From: JAOUEA01 sp963790335
GTDB taxonomy: Bacteria; Actinomycetota; UBA4738; HRBIN12
Direction: 5' to 3'
Assembly (NCBI GenBank): GCA_963790335.1
Contig: CAWBOB010000001.1
Span: forward strand, 186,001 to 250,000
DNA length: 64,000 nucleotides
The translations under genes were made by a program, and so were the position numbers. Under the pieces are notes generated by a model that searched no databases, was not told where the DNA came from, and saw only the letters and a program-made list of their open reading frames with translations. Position 1 is the first letter of the stretch, and every line of letters begins with the position of its first letter. Positions 1-8,678 of the stretch are shown piece by piece.

Positions 1-140
1 GAGCGCAGTGAGGCTCCCTAGACTCCGCATCCCCAACGTGGTTTTTCGCGCGGTGATCGGGTTCGTTCATGACATCCGGTGACGGCGAGCTCCACGTCGA
101 ACACCGAGCGATGCATCGGCGAGCGACCCTGGAGGCGCGG

Positions 141-812
141 ATGATACGGACATCGGATGCACGCGCATCGGCCCCGCCCGGCATGCGGGACCTCGTGGCG
201 GTCCTGGCCCGACGGGTGTGGCTGGTGCTGCTCGTGGCGATCCCCGTCATCGCCGCGTCGACCCTGTACTCGTACACCCGAACGCCGTTGTACGCGGCGA
301 GCACGAACATCCTGGTCCGCCCCGCACTGGTGAGCTTGACCGTCGGATCGCGCTCGCCCGAGCTCGATGCCCAGACCGAGTCGAACCTCGCGACATCGAC
401 CGCCGTGGCGACGCTCGCGGGCGAGGCGATGGGGTCCACGCTGACGCCCCAACAACTCCTGAAGCAGGTGTCGGCGAACATGGTGAACGGAACGCAGTTC
501 CTCACGATCTCGTTCAGCGACGCCGATCCGGAGACGGCGCAGCGAGGCGCGACCGCCTTCGCGGACGCCTACCTCGAGTACCGCCGGGTCCAGGCCCAGG
601 CGGTGATCCAGCAGCAGCGCGCCGGGATCGACGCGCAGCTGCAGGCGGTACGCCTGAAGCAGCAGGAGATCGCCGCCCGCCTCGCGACGCTCCCCCCCGA
701 CGCACTGGCGAGACAAGGCCTGCAGTCTCGGCGCGAGGTCCTCAGCCGGCACCCAGCTGTTCCTGCAGAACCAGCTCCTCGCGCTGCTGAGCGTCACGTC
801 GGATCCGGGTGA
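141..812 (+). CDS. Wzz-type polysaccharide chain-length protein (frame broken at its 3' end)
   Basis: Membrane-anchored N-terminal part of a Wzz/BY-kinase co-polymerase that sets the chain length of an exported polysaccharide. The ATG at 141 is preferred because GGAGG at 131-135 lies 5 nt upstream; an ATG at 69 is in frame but has no ribosome site. A basic segment is followed by a TM helix (VWLVLLVAIPVIAASTLYSY) and the ordered Wzz region, with a Gln-rich coiled coil near residue 170. The reading frame breaks at about 720-746: the next frame continues naturally (GTQLFLQNQLLALLSV, then a second TM helix rich in Leu/Gly/Ala near 875-930) before a second break leads into the kinase. I infer one original gene spanning 141-1771, either mutated or misread. 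It heads a glycan cluster. Confidence 0.8.
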   Translation: MIRTSDARASAPPGMRDLVAVLARRVWLVLLVAIPVIAASTLYSYTRTPLYAASTNILVRPALVSLTVGSRSPELDAQTESNLATSTAVATLAGEAMGSTLTPQQLLKQVSANMVNGTQFLTISFSDADPETAQRGATAFADAYLEYRRVQAQAVIQQQRAGIDAQLQAVRLKQQEIAARLATLPPDALARQGLQSRREVLSRHPAVPAEPAPRAAERHVGSG

Positions 813-1771
813 AGTGGTCGATCCCGCCGTCGTCCCGACCACCCCCAGGACCCCTCGTCACGAGTTCGACATCGCGGTCGGCGTGCTGCTCGGACTCGGA
901 CTCGGGATCGCCGCGGCCCTCCTCGCCGGAACGCGGCAGCGACGCGGTCCGCACACCCGCAGAGCTCGAACAGCGACTCGCCATCCCTGCCATCGGCGCC
1001 ATCCCGAGGGTGAAGCGCCTGTCCGCCGACCGCTCCCTTGTGGTCGCCGGAGGGCAGCGCACGCTCATCGCCGACGCGTTCAGGCGACTGCGCACGGGCC
1101 TGCTGGGCATCGTGCGACCGACGGATACGACCATCCTCGTCACCAGCGCCGTCGACGGTGAGGGCAAGACCCTCACGGTGGCGAACCTCGCCGCCGCGCT
1201 GGCAGAGATCGGACGACGGGTCATCGTCGTGTCGGCCGACCTCCGCCGGCCCCGGCTGCACGAGATCTTCCCGTCAGACGACCGTCCCGGCTTGAGCCGG
1301 GGACTCGTCGACCACACCCCTGCCTGGGAACTCGTGCAGGACACCGACATCCCCAACCTGCGATTCGTTCCGTCGGGGGTCCTGCCGGAGAACGTCGAGC
1401 CGGTGAACCTGCTGCAGAGCGACCGCATGCTGCAGCTGTTGAAGACCTGGGGCGCCCAGGCCGACGTGATCATCCTCGACAGTCCTGCCGTGCTCGGCGT
1501 TCCGGATTCCCTGGTGCTCGCTCGAATGGTCGACGGTGTCGTGTTCGTCGCCGACGCAGACGCCGACAGATGGGACGACATCGTCTCCGCTCGGGATGAG
1601 CTGGAGCGTGCCGGTGGTGACCTGATCGCCACGGTGTTGAACGGCGCCAAGGTCTCGCGTCGTGACCGGCGACGGGCACGGAGGTCCCGGGCGATCGAGA
1701 CTCGTCCTTCGAACATCACCCGCCTCCCCCGGTCGGCGGAGCGCCCGGAGGCCGCTCGTCAGGAGCTGTGA
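809..1771 (+). CDS. BY-kinase (CpsD/CapB-like) domain of the Wzz protein, separated by frame breaks
   Basis: Cytoplasmic ATPase partner of Wzz. True coding in this frame begins at about 945 (DAVRTPAELEQRL); the codons before that belong to another frame. Visible motifs are Walker A (TSAVDGEGKTLT), Walker A' (VVSADLRRP) and Walker B (ADVIILDSPAVLG). The usual BY-kinase A' and B motifs read DADLRRP and DTPP, so both are slightly divergent. The C-terminus is an Arg-rich tail with no tyrosine, and I see no Tyr anywhere in the domain, so the autophosphorylated Tyr cluster typical of the family is absent. It may act only as an ATPase clamp. The stop overlaps the start of the next gene by 4 nt (GTGA). 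Confidence 0.8.
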   Translation: MKWSIPPSSRPPPGPLVTSSTSRSACCSDSDSGSPRPSSPERGSDAVRTPAELEQRLAIPAIGAIPRVKRLSADRSLVVAGGQRTLIADAFRRLRTGLLGIVRPTDTTILVTSAVDGEGKTLTVANLAAALAEIGRRVIVVSADLRRPRLHEIFPSDDRPGLSRGLVDHTPAWELVQDTDIPNLRFVPSGVLPENVEPVNLLQSDRMLQLLKTWGAQADVIILDSPAVLGVPDSLVLARMVDGVVFVADADADRWDDIVSARDELERAGGDLIATVLNGAKVSRRDRRRARRSRAIETRPSNITRLPRSAERPEAARQEL

Positions 1772-2766
1772 CCGGGGTGTCAGGGTCGCCCCGTCTCGCT
1801 CACGATCGACAGGCGCCGGTCGTGCCGCCGCTCGACGATCCGCCGCGCGTGGTCTCGATCATCGGATCGGGCCGCAGCGGCTCGACGTTGCTCGACATCG
1901 TCGTGGGGAGCCACCCCAACATCGAGGGGGTGGGCGCCCTCGCCAAGCTGCCGCGATCGGGGTGGACCCCCGATGACGATCGCCGGTGTTCGTGCGGCTC
2001 CGCGATCCATCGATGTCCGTACTGGACCGCCGTGCACGAGCGATGGCTCGACGAGGTCGGCCGTGACGGGCTGGCGAGATACGTCGAGCTCCAGGATCGG
2101 TACGAGCGATCGTCGAGCCGATGGCCCAGGCTCGCGCTCGAGCGACGACGCCCCTCGGGGCCGTTCCTCGAGTACGCCCGGATGACCGCCGCCCTGTACG
2201 GCGCCATCCGCAGCGTGAGCGGCAAGTCGGTGATCCTGGACTCGTCGAAGAAGCCGCTCCGCACGTACGCGCTGCTCGCCGGTGGAACGCTCGACGTGCG
2301 CGTGCTGCATCTCGTTCGCGACGGGCGAGGCGTCGTGTGGTCCAGGCTGAAGGCGTTGCCACGTGACGTGGAAGCGGGCGTGCCGTCCACCCGGCCACCG
2401 ACCCCCCCATGGCGGACCACGCTGCATTGGACCCAAGCCAACCTCGAGAGCGAACTGGTGGCGCGACGAGCGGGCCGCGGCCGGGCCGCCCGGGTCACCT
2501 ATGAGACGTTCGTCGCCTCGCCCGGCACCCTGCTCCGAGACATCTCCCCCGTCGTGGGCGAGGATCTCGCGGAACTCGCGCGGGGCCTCGACGAAGGACG
2601 GGACCTGCACGCGGGGCACCGGGTCGGGGGCAACCGCATGCGGTTCTCCGGTAGCGTGCGGCTCCGTCCCGATCTCGAGTGGACGGCCAAGCTGCCCGAC
2701 GGCGATCGGACCACCTTCTGGCGCATGGCCGGCTGGATGGCGCGACGATACGGCTACGAACGGTGA
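1768..2766 (+). CDS. PAPS-dependent sulfotransferase
   Basis: Transfers sulfate from PAPS to an acceptor, probably a sugar of the glycan built by this cluster. The 5'-phosphosulfate loop GSGRSGST is at residues 33-40 and the 3'-phosphate motif LVRDGRG at 182-188. A Cys-rich loop, CSCG...CPYW (Cys74, 76, 83), is common in one bacterial sulfotransferase group. Length is 332 aa, usual for the family. The GTG start overlaps the kinase stop by 4 nt and the stop overlaps the next start by 4 nt, so translation is probably coupled across three genes. The acceptor cannot be told from sequence. Confidence 0.85.
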   Translation: MTGVSGSPRLAHDRQAPVVPPLDDPPRVVSIIGSGRSGSTLLDIVVGSHPNIEGVGALAKLPRSGWTPDDDRRCSCGSAIHRCPYWTAVHERWLDEVGRDGLARYVELQDRYERSSSRWPRLALERRRPSGPFLEYARMTAALYGAIRSVSGKSVILDSSKKPLRTYALLAGGTLDVRVLHLVRDGRGVVWSRLKALPRDVEAGVPSTRPPTPPWRTTLHWTQANLESELVARRAGRGRAARVTYETFVASPGTLLRDISPVVGEDLAELARGLDEGRDLHAGHRVGGNRMRFSGSVRLRPDLEWTAKLPDGDRTTFWRMAGWMARRYGYER

Positions 2767-4118
2767 AGACCTGGCCGGATCGGCGGCGCGCGGACGCCGA
2801 GGAGCTCGCCGTCGAGGTTCCTTCCGGCGACAAGCGGCTGGTGCTGCTCTGCCAGCACTTCTATCCGGAGATGATCTCCACCGGCATGCACATGACCGAA
2901 CTCGCCACCCGGCTCGCGGAACTCGGGTGGCAGATCACCGTGCTCACCTCACAACCCAGCTGGGGCACCGACGGTCCCGATGACGGGCCGGTGCCGGCCG
3001 ACATGACGTATCGGGGTGTGCGGATCCTGAGGGTGCCGACGCTCGGAAGTCAGAGCGGCGGGCTGGTGTCGAAGACCGTTTCCGCGCTTTCCTACGTGCC
3101 GTCGGCAGCGTGGGCGCTGTGGCGTCGCCGTGCCGACTACCGCAGCCTCGTGATCACGACGAACCCTCCCTTCGTGGGGGTGCTCGGATGGGCGGTGTCG
3201 CGCCTGTTCCGCCGGCCGTACCTGGTGATCGTCTACGACGTCTTCCCGGAGTTCGCCATCAGTCTCGGGGTGGTCTCCGGGGACTCGTGGCTCGCCGAGC
3301 TCTGGCGCAGGACCACGCGCACGATCCTGTGTGGAGCCGCGGTCGTGGTGGTCATCGGCCGCGACATGCAGGCCCTCATCGAACGCAAGATGCCTCCGGC
3401 CCTTCATCGCCGGATCGTGATGATCCCGAACTGGTCCGATGAGCGGCACGTGCGGCCCGTGCCCCCTGCCGTGAACACCTTCCGCCGCGACCACGTCGGC
3501 GACGACAGGTTCGTGGTGCAGTACGCGGGACGGCTGGGGGACAAGCACGCCCTCGAACCGCTGATCGATGCCGCCCGCCTGTTGCACGGCGCGGACGTGC
3601 TGTTCCAGTTCGTCGGCGAGGGCGCCAAGAAGCCCGTGCTCCAAGAGCTCGTCGAGGCCCACGGGCTCCGCAACGTGCAGTTCCTGCCGTACCAGCCCAT
3701 GGACACCCTGTCAGCCATGCTGTCCGCCTCCGACCTCTCGGTGGTGTGCCTGGAGCGAGGGCACACGGGCATCAGCGTGCCGAGCAAGGCCTACGGCGTG
3801 CTGGCGAGTGGCACACCGATCCTCGGCATCCTCGATCCGGCGGGCGAGATCGGTCGCATGATCGCCGAGACCGGATGTGGGGTGGTGGTCGAGCCCGACG
3901 GACGATCGATCGCGGCGGTCATCGAGGAGCTCGCCGGCGATGCCGCGAGACGGCGATCGATGGCCGAAGCCGGCCGACGGGCCTTCCTCGATCGATACAC
4001 CCTGTCGACGGCGGCCGCCTCCTACGACGCCGTCCTGACGGCGATGACCGCGCCGACGCGTCCGGCAACGGCTCGGTCCGCTCACCCGGTCGATCCCCGC
4101 ATGACGAACGCGTCGTGA
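2763..4118 (+). CDS. GT4 (GT-B fold) glycosyltransferase, WbuB-like
   Basis: Adds a sugar to the growing repeat unit on the cytoplasmic face. The GTG at 2763 overlaps the upstream stop (GTGA) and gives 451 aa; an in-frame start at 2679 would lie inside the sulfotransferase gene. The N-terminal half opens with the LLCQHFYPEM acceptor-fold strand. The C-terminal half has the nucleotide-sugar region (YAGRLGDKHALEPLIDAARLL) and the late motif LERGHTGISVPSKAYGVLASGTP, in which PSKAYGVLASG matches the WbuB-type donor loop. A hydrophobic stretch near residue 140 may give peripheral membrane contact. Donor sugar unknown. Confidence 0.85.
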   Translation: MKTWPDRRRADAEELAVEVPSGDKRLVLLCQHFYPEMISTGMHMTELATRLAELGWQITVLTSQPSWGTDGPDDGPVPADMTYRGVRILRVPTLGSQSGGLVSKTVSALSYVPSAAWALWRRRADYRSLVITTNPPFVGVLGWAVSRLFRRPYLVIVYDVFPEFAISLGVVSGDSWLAELWRRTTRTILCGAAVVVVIGRDMQALIERKMPPALHRRIVMIPNWSDERHVRPVPPAVNTFRRDHVGDDRFVVQYAGRLGDKHALEPLIDAARLLHGADVLFQFVGEGAKKPVLQELVEAHGLRNVQFLPYQPMDTLSAMLSASDLSVVCLERGHTGISVPSKAYGVLASGTPILGILDPAGEIGRMIAETGCGVVVEPDGRSIAAVIEELAGDAARRRSMAEAGRRAFLDRYTLSTAAASYDAVLTAMTAPTRPATARSAHPVDPRMTNAS

Positions 4119-4123
4119 TCTGA

Positions 4124-4948
4124 GTGACGCTTCCCACCTTCGTCGGCATCGGTGTCGCGAGGGGCGGCACGACCTGGCTGCACACGATGCTGTCGAGCCA
4201 CCCCGACGTCTCCATGCCCGAGCGCAGGAAGGAGATCCGGTTCTTCGACCGGAACCACGATCGCGGGGCCGACTGGTACGCATCGTTCTTCTGTTCGGAT
4301 GCCGACGCGTCGGGCTTCGCTGCGATCGGAGAGATCTCGCCGCAGTACTACTACTGCGAGGCGTGCCCCGAACGCATCGCAACCCTCCTGCCCGAGGCTC
4401 GCCTGTTGCTGATGCTCCGCCACCCGGTGGACCGCGCCTACTCGCACTATGGATTCGTGGTGCAGCGGCGGAACTTCCGAGGAACCTTCGAACGCTTCCT
4501 CGCCGAGCGCCCCTCGATGCTCGACAAGGGCTTCTACGGCCGGTACCTGGACCGCTACCTCCGCTACTTCGATCGCTCGCGGGTGCTGGCCCTGGTGTTC
4601 GAGCGAGCGGTCCGCGACGAGCGATCGACGCAGGAAGCGCTCGCGAGCTTCCTCGGGGTGTCACCGGACGGGTTCCTGCCGGCCACCGGGAAGGTGAACG
4701 CCAGCACGGTTCCGCGTTTCGGGTCGCTCTCCAACGTCGCGGTCACGACCGGCCGACGGCTCCGTGGCACCCGGTTGGAGTCGATCGTCGATCTGGGGGC
4801 ACGCATGGGCGTGCGACGAGCCATCACCTCTGGTCGGGCGATGCCCCGGCTGGACCCGGGACTCAGAGCGCAGCTGAGCGAACGCTACGCGCAGGAGTTC
4901 GGCGATCTCGAATCCCGCTACGGGATCGATGTGAGCTGCTGGCGTTAA
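4124..4948 (+). CDS. sulfotransferase of the Sulfotransfer_1 / heparan-sulfate type
   Basis: A second, unrelated-looking sulfotransferase. The PAPS loop GVARGGTTWLH is at residues 10-20, followed by KEIRFFD (the KE-x-x-FF motif typical of NDST/heparan-type enzymes), and the 3'-phosphate motif LRHPVDRAYSHY is near residue 100. Length 274 aa. It starts with GTG 5 nt after the glycosyltransferase stop, so it belongs to the same operon. It converges on the next gene: the two stop codons share the palindrome TTAA at 4945-4948. Confidence 0.85.
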   Translation: MTLPTFVGIGVARGGTTWLHTMLSSHPDVSMPERRKEIRFFDRNHDRGADWYASFFCSDADASGFAAIGEISPQYYYCEACPERIATLLPEARLLLMLRHPVDRAYSHYGFVVQRRNFRGTFERFLAERPSMLDKGFYGRYLDRYLRYFDRSRVLALVFERAVRDERSTQEALASFLGVSPDGFLPATGKVNASTVPRFGSLSNVAVTTGRRLRGTRLESIVDLGARMGVRRAITSGRAMPRLDPGLRAQLSERYAQEFGDLESRYGIDVSCWR

Positions 4949-5790
4949 CCTCCGCTCGACACCTTCCCGCAGACCACTTCGTCGACCAGGCAGCGCTGGA
5001 TGAGTCGCACGAGGGCTCGCCGCCGCCAGGCATCGAAGAAGTCGGCGTGCATCGTGCGCGCCGGTCCGCTCGACAGACGCACGGTGGTGCCGTCGTGCAC
5101 CGGCCACTGGATGGTCACCTTGATCCGGGGCACCAGCACGGGATGCGAACGCGGGCATCGGTACAGGCCGTCGTCGTTGCGGTCGAGCGAGTAGGCCATG
5201 TGCCGAGCGTGGTCCCGTGAGTCGCGCCGCGAACCGTTCCAGCAGTCCGGGAAGACGATGCTGACCTGCACCGAGCCGGTGCCGCAGTCGACGGGACGAT
5301 CGTGGTTCTCCTTCGGACCACCCTCGCCGCAATCCCAGTGGACGACGCCCATGGGCTGGGGCGCGCTGGCGTGCGCGTCTCCCGCCACGACCTTCAGCCC
5401 GTGCGGGAACGGCTCGATCCTGTCGGGCCGCGCGAATCGACTCGTGTAGTAGGCCTTCACCAGGTCGGGCGCGACGGGACGGCCGTTCGACGAGAGCGTC
5501 GGGAACCAGTAGGCAGCTCGATCCGGACGGAAGCCACAGGTCGTCGACCCCGCCAGCAGCGACCGGAACGTGGACGCATGATCGGTCGTCTCGTTGCCGA
5601 AGAAGTCGTGCCGATGTGCCGCCCCCGGTTCGCCGGGATAGACGATCGGATCATCGGACGCCCGATGGGAGAAGGGGCATGCGATGACCCACTCAGGGAG
5701 GTCGCCCGGAGCGGCGGAGGCCGCGGCGGTCCATCCGATCGATGCCGCCACGAACGACGCCACGAACGCCGCGCCCACACGGGATCGCAT
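4945..5790 (-). CDS. secreted DUF1996 protein
   Basis: Exported protein of unknown function. A Sec signal peptide covers about the first 26 residues (MRSR, hydrophobic core, cleavage near ASAAPG). The mature part has the DUF1996 hallmarks: HRHDFFGN near residue 59, a CGF...YWFPTL block, HWDCG, and a late VTIQWPVHDGTT strand, with eight or so Cys likely to form disulfides. The family is known mostly from actinobacteria and fungi and has no proven activity. A TAGCAT box 8 nt before the ATG suggests a leaderless transcript. Its place among sulfotransferases hints at a surface-glycan role, but that is inference. Confidence 0.75.
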   Translation of the reverse strand: MRSRVGAAFVASFVAASIGWTAAASAAPGDLPEWVIACPFSHRASDDPIVYPGEPGAAHRHDFFGNETTDHASTFRSLLAGSTTCGFRPDRAAYWFPTLSSNGRPVAPDLVKAYYTSRFARPDRIEPFPHGLKVVAGDAHASAPQPMGVVHWDCGEGGPKENHDRPVDCGTGSVQVSIVFPDCWNGSRRDSRDHARHMAYSLDRNDDGLYRCPRSHPVLVPRIKVTIQWPVHDGTTVRLSSGPARTMHADFFDAWRRRALVRLIQRCLVDEVVCGKVSSGG

Positions 5791-5798
5791 CGCCGAGC

Positions 5799-5804
5799 AT
5801 GCTA
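5799..5804 (-). promoter_or_regulatory. predicted -10 box (TAGCAT) of the DUF1996 gene
   Basis: On the minus strand TAGCAT ends 8 nt before the ATG at 5790. This fits the actinobacterial TAnnnT pattern with transcription starting at or near the start codon. No convincing -35 box was seen. Confidence 0.4.
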
Positions 5805-5831
5805 GCAGCGGGGGGCGAGACCCCCGGTAGT

Positions 5832-6731
5832 TCAGCGATAGTCGAACCGCGCGAGCTCGTCACCACACAGGTCCTCGATCATCTCGAGCTGGTGTGGGGT
5901 GAGCTCCTGCTTCCATGGCGGCGGTGTCGGACGGCTGTCGGGATCGACGATCCTCGATGCGGCGAGCGACAGGTGCTGCTCGAACCGGGGATCGTCACCA
6001 CGCTCCCCCGCGAACGCGATGCTGCCGTAGGCCGCGCCGAACGGATCCCTCACCACGTCCTCGTACCGAAGCAACAGCAGGTCGTCCTTGGGCAGACACG
6101 CGCTCGTGTCGGTGATGTTGTTGACCAAGGTCTTCCACTGCAGGGCGGCGAGGGCCACGAACGAACCGTCGTAGCGGTCGAGGGCGTCGAGGTCGGTGTC
6201 GCTCAGCGCTCCCCATCGCGACCGTGCGACCCCGGCCCACCCATCCCACCACGGCATCGATGTGTACGAGTACGCCACGGCTCGGCCGTCCCGCACGATG
6301 TGGATGAATCGCGCATCGGGGAAGATCGACCTGATGAACCCGATCCTCGACCACCCGGTGTACTTCGTCATGAACCGAGACTTGCCCTGGTATCGGCAGA
6401 TGCCCCGAACCGTCCCCTGGAACCGGGAGGCCACGCGAGGCGTGACGTCGGCTTCGACCAGGTCTCGGAACGGCTCGGCGAACCCCGCGAAACACGACTG
6501 CCACTGCTCGTAGCGCTCGGCGTGCTTCGGCGCCCATCGCGTGAACCGCAGCCGCGGTCCGATCGCAGGAAGCTCGACCACTCGCGACACCATCGCCGCC
6601 CGTTCACCGAGCCCGCGCGCCGTGTACTGCGACGGCCACGCGAACGCCGGATGGTAGGCGATGAGGTCCATGAGAGCCGTCGATCCGCATCGGCCGGTGC
6701 CGATGACGAAGACTGGGCTCTCGATGGTCAC
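5832..6731 (-). CDS. sulfotransferase (third of the cluster)
   Basis: The GTG at 6731 is chosen because GAAGGA lies 6 nt upstream and the protein then begins directly with the PAPS strand (MTIESPVFVIGTGRCGST, loop at residues 11-18). The upstream in-frame extension to 7019 is Arg-rich and unlike the family. The 3'-phosphate motif FIHIVRDGRAVAYSY is near residue 140. Length 299 aa. The LVRDGRG-type motif is closer to the sulfotransferase at 1768 than to the one at 4124. It lies opposite in strand to the main cluster, next to the sugar-phosphate transferase gene, so it may be a later addition to the same pathway. Confidence 0.8.
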   Translation of the reverse strand: MTIESPVFVIGTGRCGSTALMDLIAYHPAFAWPSQYTARGLGERAAMVSRVVELPAIGPRLRFTRWAPKHAERYEQWQSCFAGFAEPFRDLVEADVTPRVASRFQGTVRGICRYQGKSRFMTKYTGWSRIGFIRSIFPDARFIHIVRDGRAVAYSYTSMPWWDGWAGVARSRWGALSDTDLDALDRYDGSFVALAALQWKTLVNNITDTSACLPKDDLLLLRYEDVVRDPFGAAYGSIAFAGERGDDPRFEQHLSLAASRIVDPDSRPTPPPWKQELTPHQLEMIEDLCGDELARFDYR

Positions 6732-6994
6732 GCTTCGTCCTTCCCGTCCATGAACGACACCCGGCCGCCGTCGGAACAGTCGACGTACACGGTCGCGCGA
6801 ACGGTACCAACGTTCGATACGCCGGCGGTCAGCCACTTGCAGGGTTGTTCGTACGTCGTGACGACGTAGGCAAAGATACGTGGAACGCCGGTCGAGCCGG
6901 CCCGCGCAGCCCCCTACCGTCGCGTCGAGCACGGAACCGCTGTCGTTCCTCGGCAACGGTTCCTGGATCCATCTCGACAACGCGAGGGGGGCGC

Positions 6995-7744
6995 ATGGAG
7001 CAACCGGGGACCTCCACACCGTTCTCTATCGATCGGCTGCTGCCGGAGCGCACGGAGCTCGTCTCGGCCGAGTCGGGCGCCGGCCGTACCCACGACGATG
7101 CCACGGTCGGCACACCACTGCTCTCCTCCCCCGTCCTGCGGGCGGCGAAGCGAGCCATCGACGTGGTGGGGGCGACGGCGGCGCTGGTGCTCCTCTCCCC
7201 CCTGCTACTCGTGCTCGCGCTGGCGCTGACCGTGGAGAGCGCCGGACACCCCATCTTCGTGCAGCAACGCATCGGACGGTCGGGGGTACCCTTCAGGATC
7301 TTGAAGTTCCGCACGATGGCTCGCGACGCCGACGACCGTCTCGTCGGAGCGCTCGAGGCGGACGAGGCGCTGGCGCGGGAATGGGCCACCCTCCGCAAGC
7401 TGCGCAACGACCCTCGTGTCACCCGGATCGGACGCATCCTGAGGAAATACAGCCTCGACGAGCTGCCTCAGTTCCTGAACGTACTGGCCGGGCAGATGAG
7501 CCTCGTCGGACCGCGCCCGATCGTGGCCGAGGAGCTTGCCTTGTTCGGATCGCGTCTCCCGACCGTGCTCACGATGCGGCCCGGACTCACGGGTCTGTGG
7601 GGGGTCAGCGGCAGGAACGACCTCGGCTACGAGGAGCGGATCCGTCTCGAGGAGGGATACGTCCGCCGTTGGACGCTCGGCCTCGACATCGTGATCCTGC
7701 TGCGGACGGTCCCGCGGGTCCTCAGGGGTCGAGGCGCGTTCTGA
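6995..7744 (+). CDS. polyprenyl-phosphate sugar-1-phosphate transferase (bacterial sugar transferase)
   Basis: Starts repeat-unit synthesis by moving a sugar-1-phosphate from a UDP-sugar to undecaprenyl phosphate at the membrane. The ATG at 6995 has a GAGGGGG site 3-4 nt upstream and gives 249 aa, the size of the catalytic PglC/WbaP core. One hydrophobic segment (AIDVVGATAALVLLSPLLL, about residues 50-80) is followed by FRILKFRTM, the long signature YSLDELPQFLNVLAGQMSLVGPRP, and RPGLTGLWGVSGRND. All are standard for the PHPT family. There is no N-terminal multi-TM domain. The 3' end overlaps the convergent regulator gene by 23 nt. Confidence 0.9.
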   Translation: MEQPGTSTPFSIDRLLPERTELVSAESGAGRTHDDATVGTPLLSSPVLRAAKRAIDVVGATAALVLLSPLLLVLALALTVESAGHPIFVQQRIGRSGVPFRILKFRTMARDADDRLVGALEADEALAREWATLRKLRNDPRVTRIGRILRKYSLDELPQFLNVLAGQMSLVGPRPIVAEELALFGSRLPTVLTMRPGLTGLWGVSGRNDLGYEERIRLEEGYVRRWTLGLDIVILLRTVPRVLRGRGAF

Positions 7745-8471
7745 GATCGCCGGCAGCGTGCGGCGCGCCGATCGTTTCCCGGGTGGCGGCGTCGCGGGCG
7801 AACGCGGCGGCCTGAAGCTGCGAGTGGAGCCCGAGCTTCGTCAGGATGTTGTGCACGTGCGTCCTGGCCGTGTGTGGGCTGATCACGAGCATCCTCGCGA
7901 TCGCGACCTTGTCGAAACCGTCGCCGAGCAATGCCAGCACCTCGCGCTCCCGGCGGGTGAGCGTGGCGACACGCTGACGCATGCCGTCGAGCTCGGTTCG
8001 CTCATCGACCAGGGTCGCGAGCAGCCGGCCGAGCATGCGGGGCGGGATCACCGCATCGCCCCTGGACACGCGCCTGGTGGCGTCCAGCAGGTCCCAGATC
8101 GAGGCGCTCTTGGTGAGGTAGCCGTTGGCACCGGCTTCGAGTGCGGCCACGAGCGGTCCGACCTCTTCGGTCGAGATCATGACGAGGATCTTGCATGCGG
8201 GGGCGCCGGCCCTGATCCTCGCGATGACCGAGGGGAGCTCCGACCCGATGAGATCGGCGTCGACGAGCGCGACGTCCGGCCCCTGGGCGGGCACGTCGTC
8301 GGGCGACGCCGGCTCTTCGCTCTCCGCCACGAGACGAAGGTCGCCCTCGGCTCCCGATCCGCCGCGCATCGGTGCCCCGACCGACGACCACAATCCGTCG
8401 AACAACAGCACGCGGGCGGGCATCGGGGAGCGATCGCTCGTGGTCGCCAGCTCTTGATCGGTTCCGATCAC
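7722..8471 (-). CDS. LuxR/NarL-type response regulator
   Basis: DNA-binding regulator of 249 aa. The GTG at 8471 is chosen because a TACGGT -10 box ends 7 nt upstream and the protein then begins just before the first receiver strand (ARVLLFDG). The receiver is divergent: the first acidic pair is reduced to one Asp, the phosphoacceptor is Asp in LVDAD (about residue 71), and the conserved Lys is in GYLTKSAS. The C-terminal HTH reads LTRREREVLALLGDGFDKVAIARMLVISPHTARTHVHNILTKL. The linker MLGRL and the ending HSQLQAAAFA are shared with the two other LuxR regulators nearby, so they are paralogues. No cognate kinase is adjacent. Confidence 0.85.
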   Translation of the reverse strand: MIGTDQELATTSDRSPMPARVLLFDGLWSSVGAPMRGGSGAEGDLRLVAESEEPASPDDVPAQGPDVALVDADLIGSELPSVIARIRAGAPACKILVMISTEEVGPLVAALEAGANGYLTKSASIWDLLDATRRVSRGDAVIPPRMLGRLLATLVDERTELDGMRQRVATLTRREREVLALLGDGFDKVAIARMLVISPHTARTHVHNILTKLGLHSQLQAAAFARDAATRETIGAPHAAGDLRTRLDP

Positions 8472-8478
8472 GACTCGG

Positions 8479-8484
8479 ACCGTA
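8479..8484 (-). promoter_or_regulatory. predicted -10 box (TACGGT) of the LuxR regulator at 7722-8471
   Basis: TACGGT on the minus strand ends 7 nt before the GTG at 8471, which has no Shine-Dalgarno site. This supports a leaderless transcript and the chosen start. Confidence 0.45.
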
Positions 8485-8642
8485 CCCGTGCACCCGGCCC
8501 CCACCCACCGGCGCGCGGCGTACAACTCCTACCGCGAAGGGGGCTCACGATGTGCGCAGACATGGGGCGTCCCTGCGATCCTGCCGCTTCGAGATCCGGG
8601 CCGGGGCGCGAGCGGTGGTAGTGCACGTACCCCGTTCGCATG

Positions 8643-8671
8643 TTGAGGCTTGCGGCACCCACCCGTAGCGT
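8643..8671 (+). promoter_or_regulatory. predicted promoter TTGAGG-17-TAGCGT for the secreted protein gene
   Basis: TTGAGG at 8643-8648 and TAGCGT at 8666-8671 are 17 bp apart, and the ATG at 8679 follows 7 nt after the -10 box. Both boxes fit an actinobacterial housekeeping promoter and point to leaderless initiation at 8679 rather than at the upstream in-frame ATG at 8640. Confidence 0.5.
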
Positions 8672-8678
8672 GACTCGG

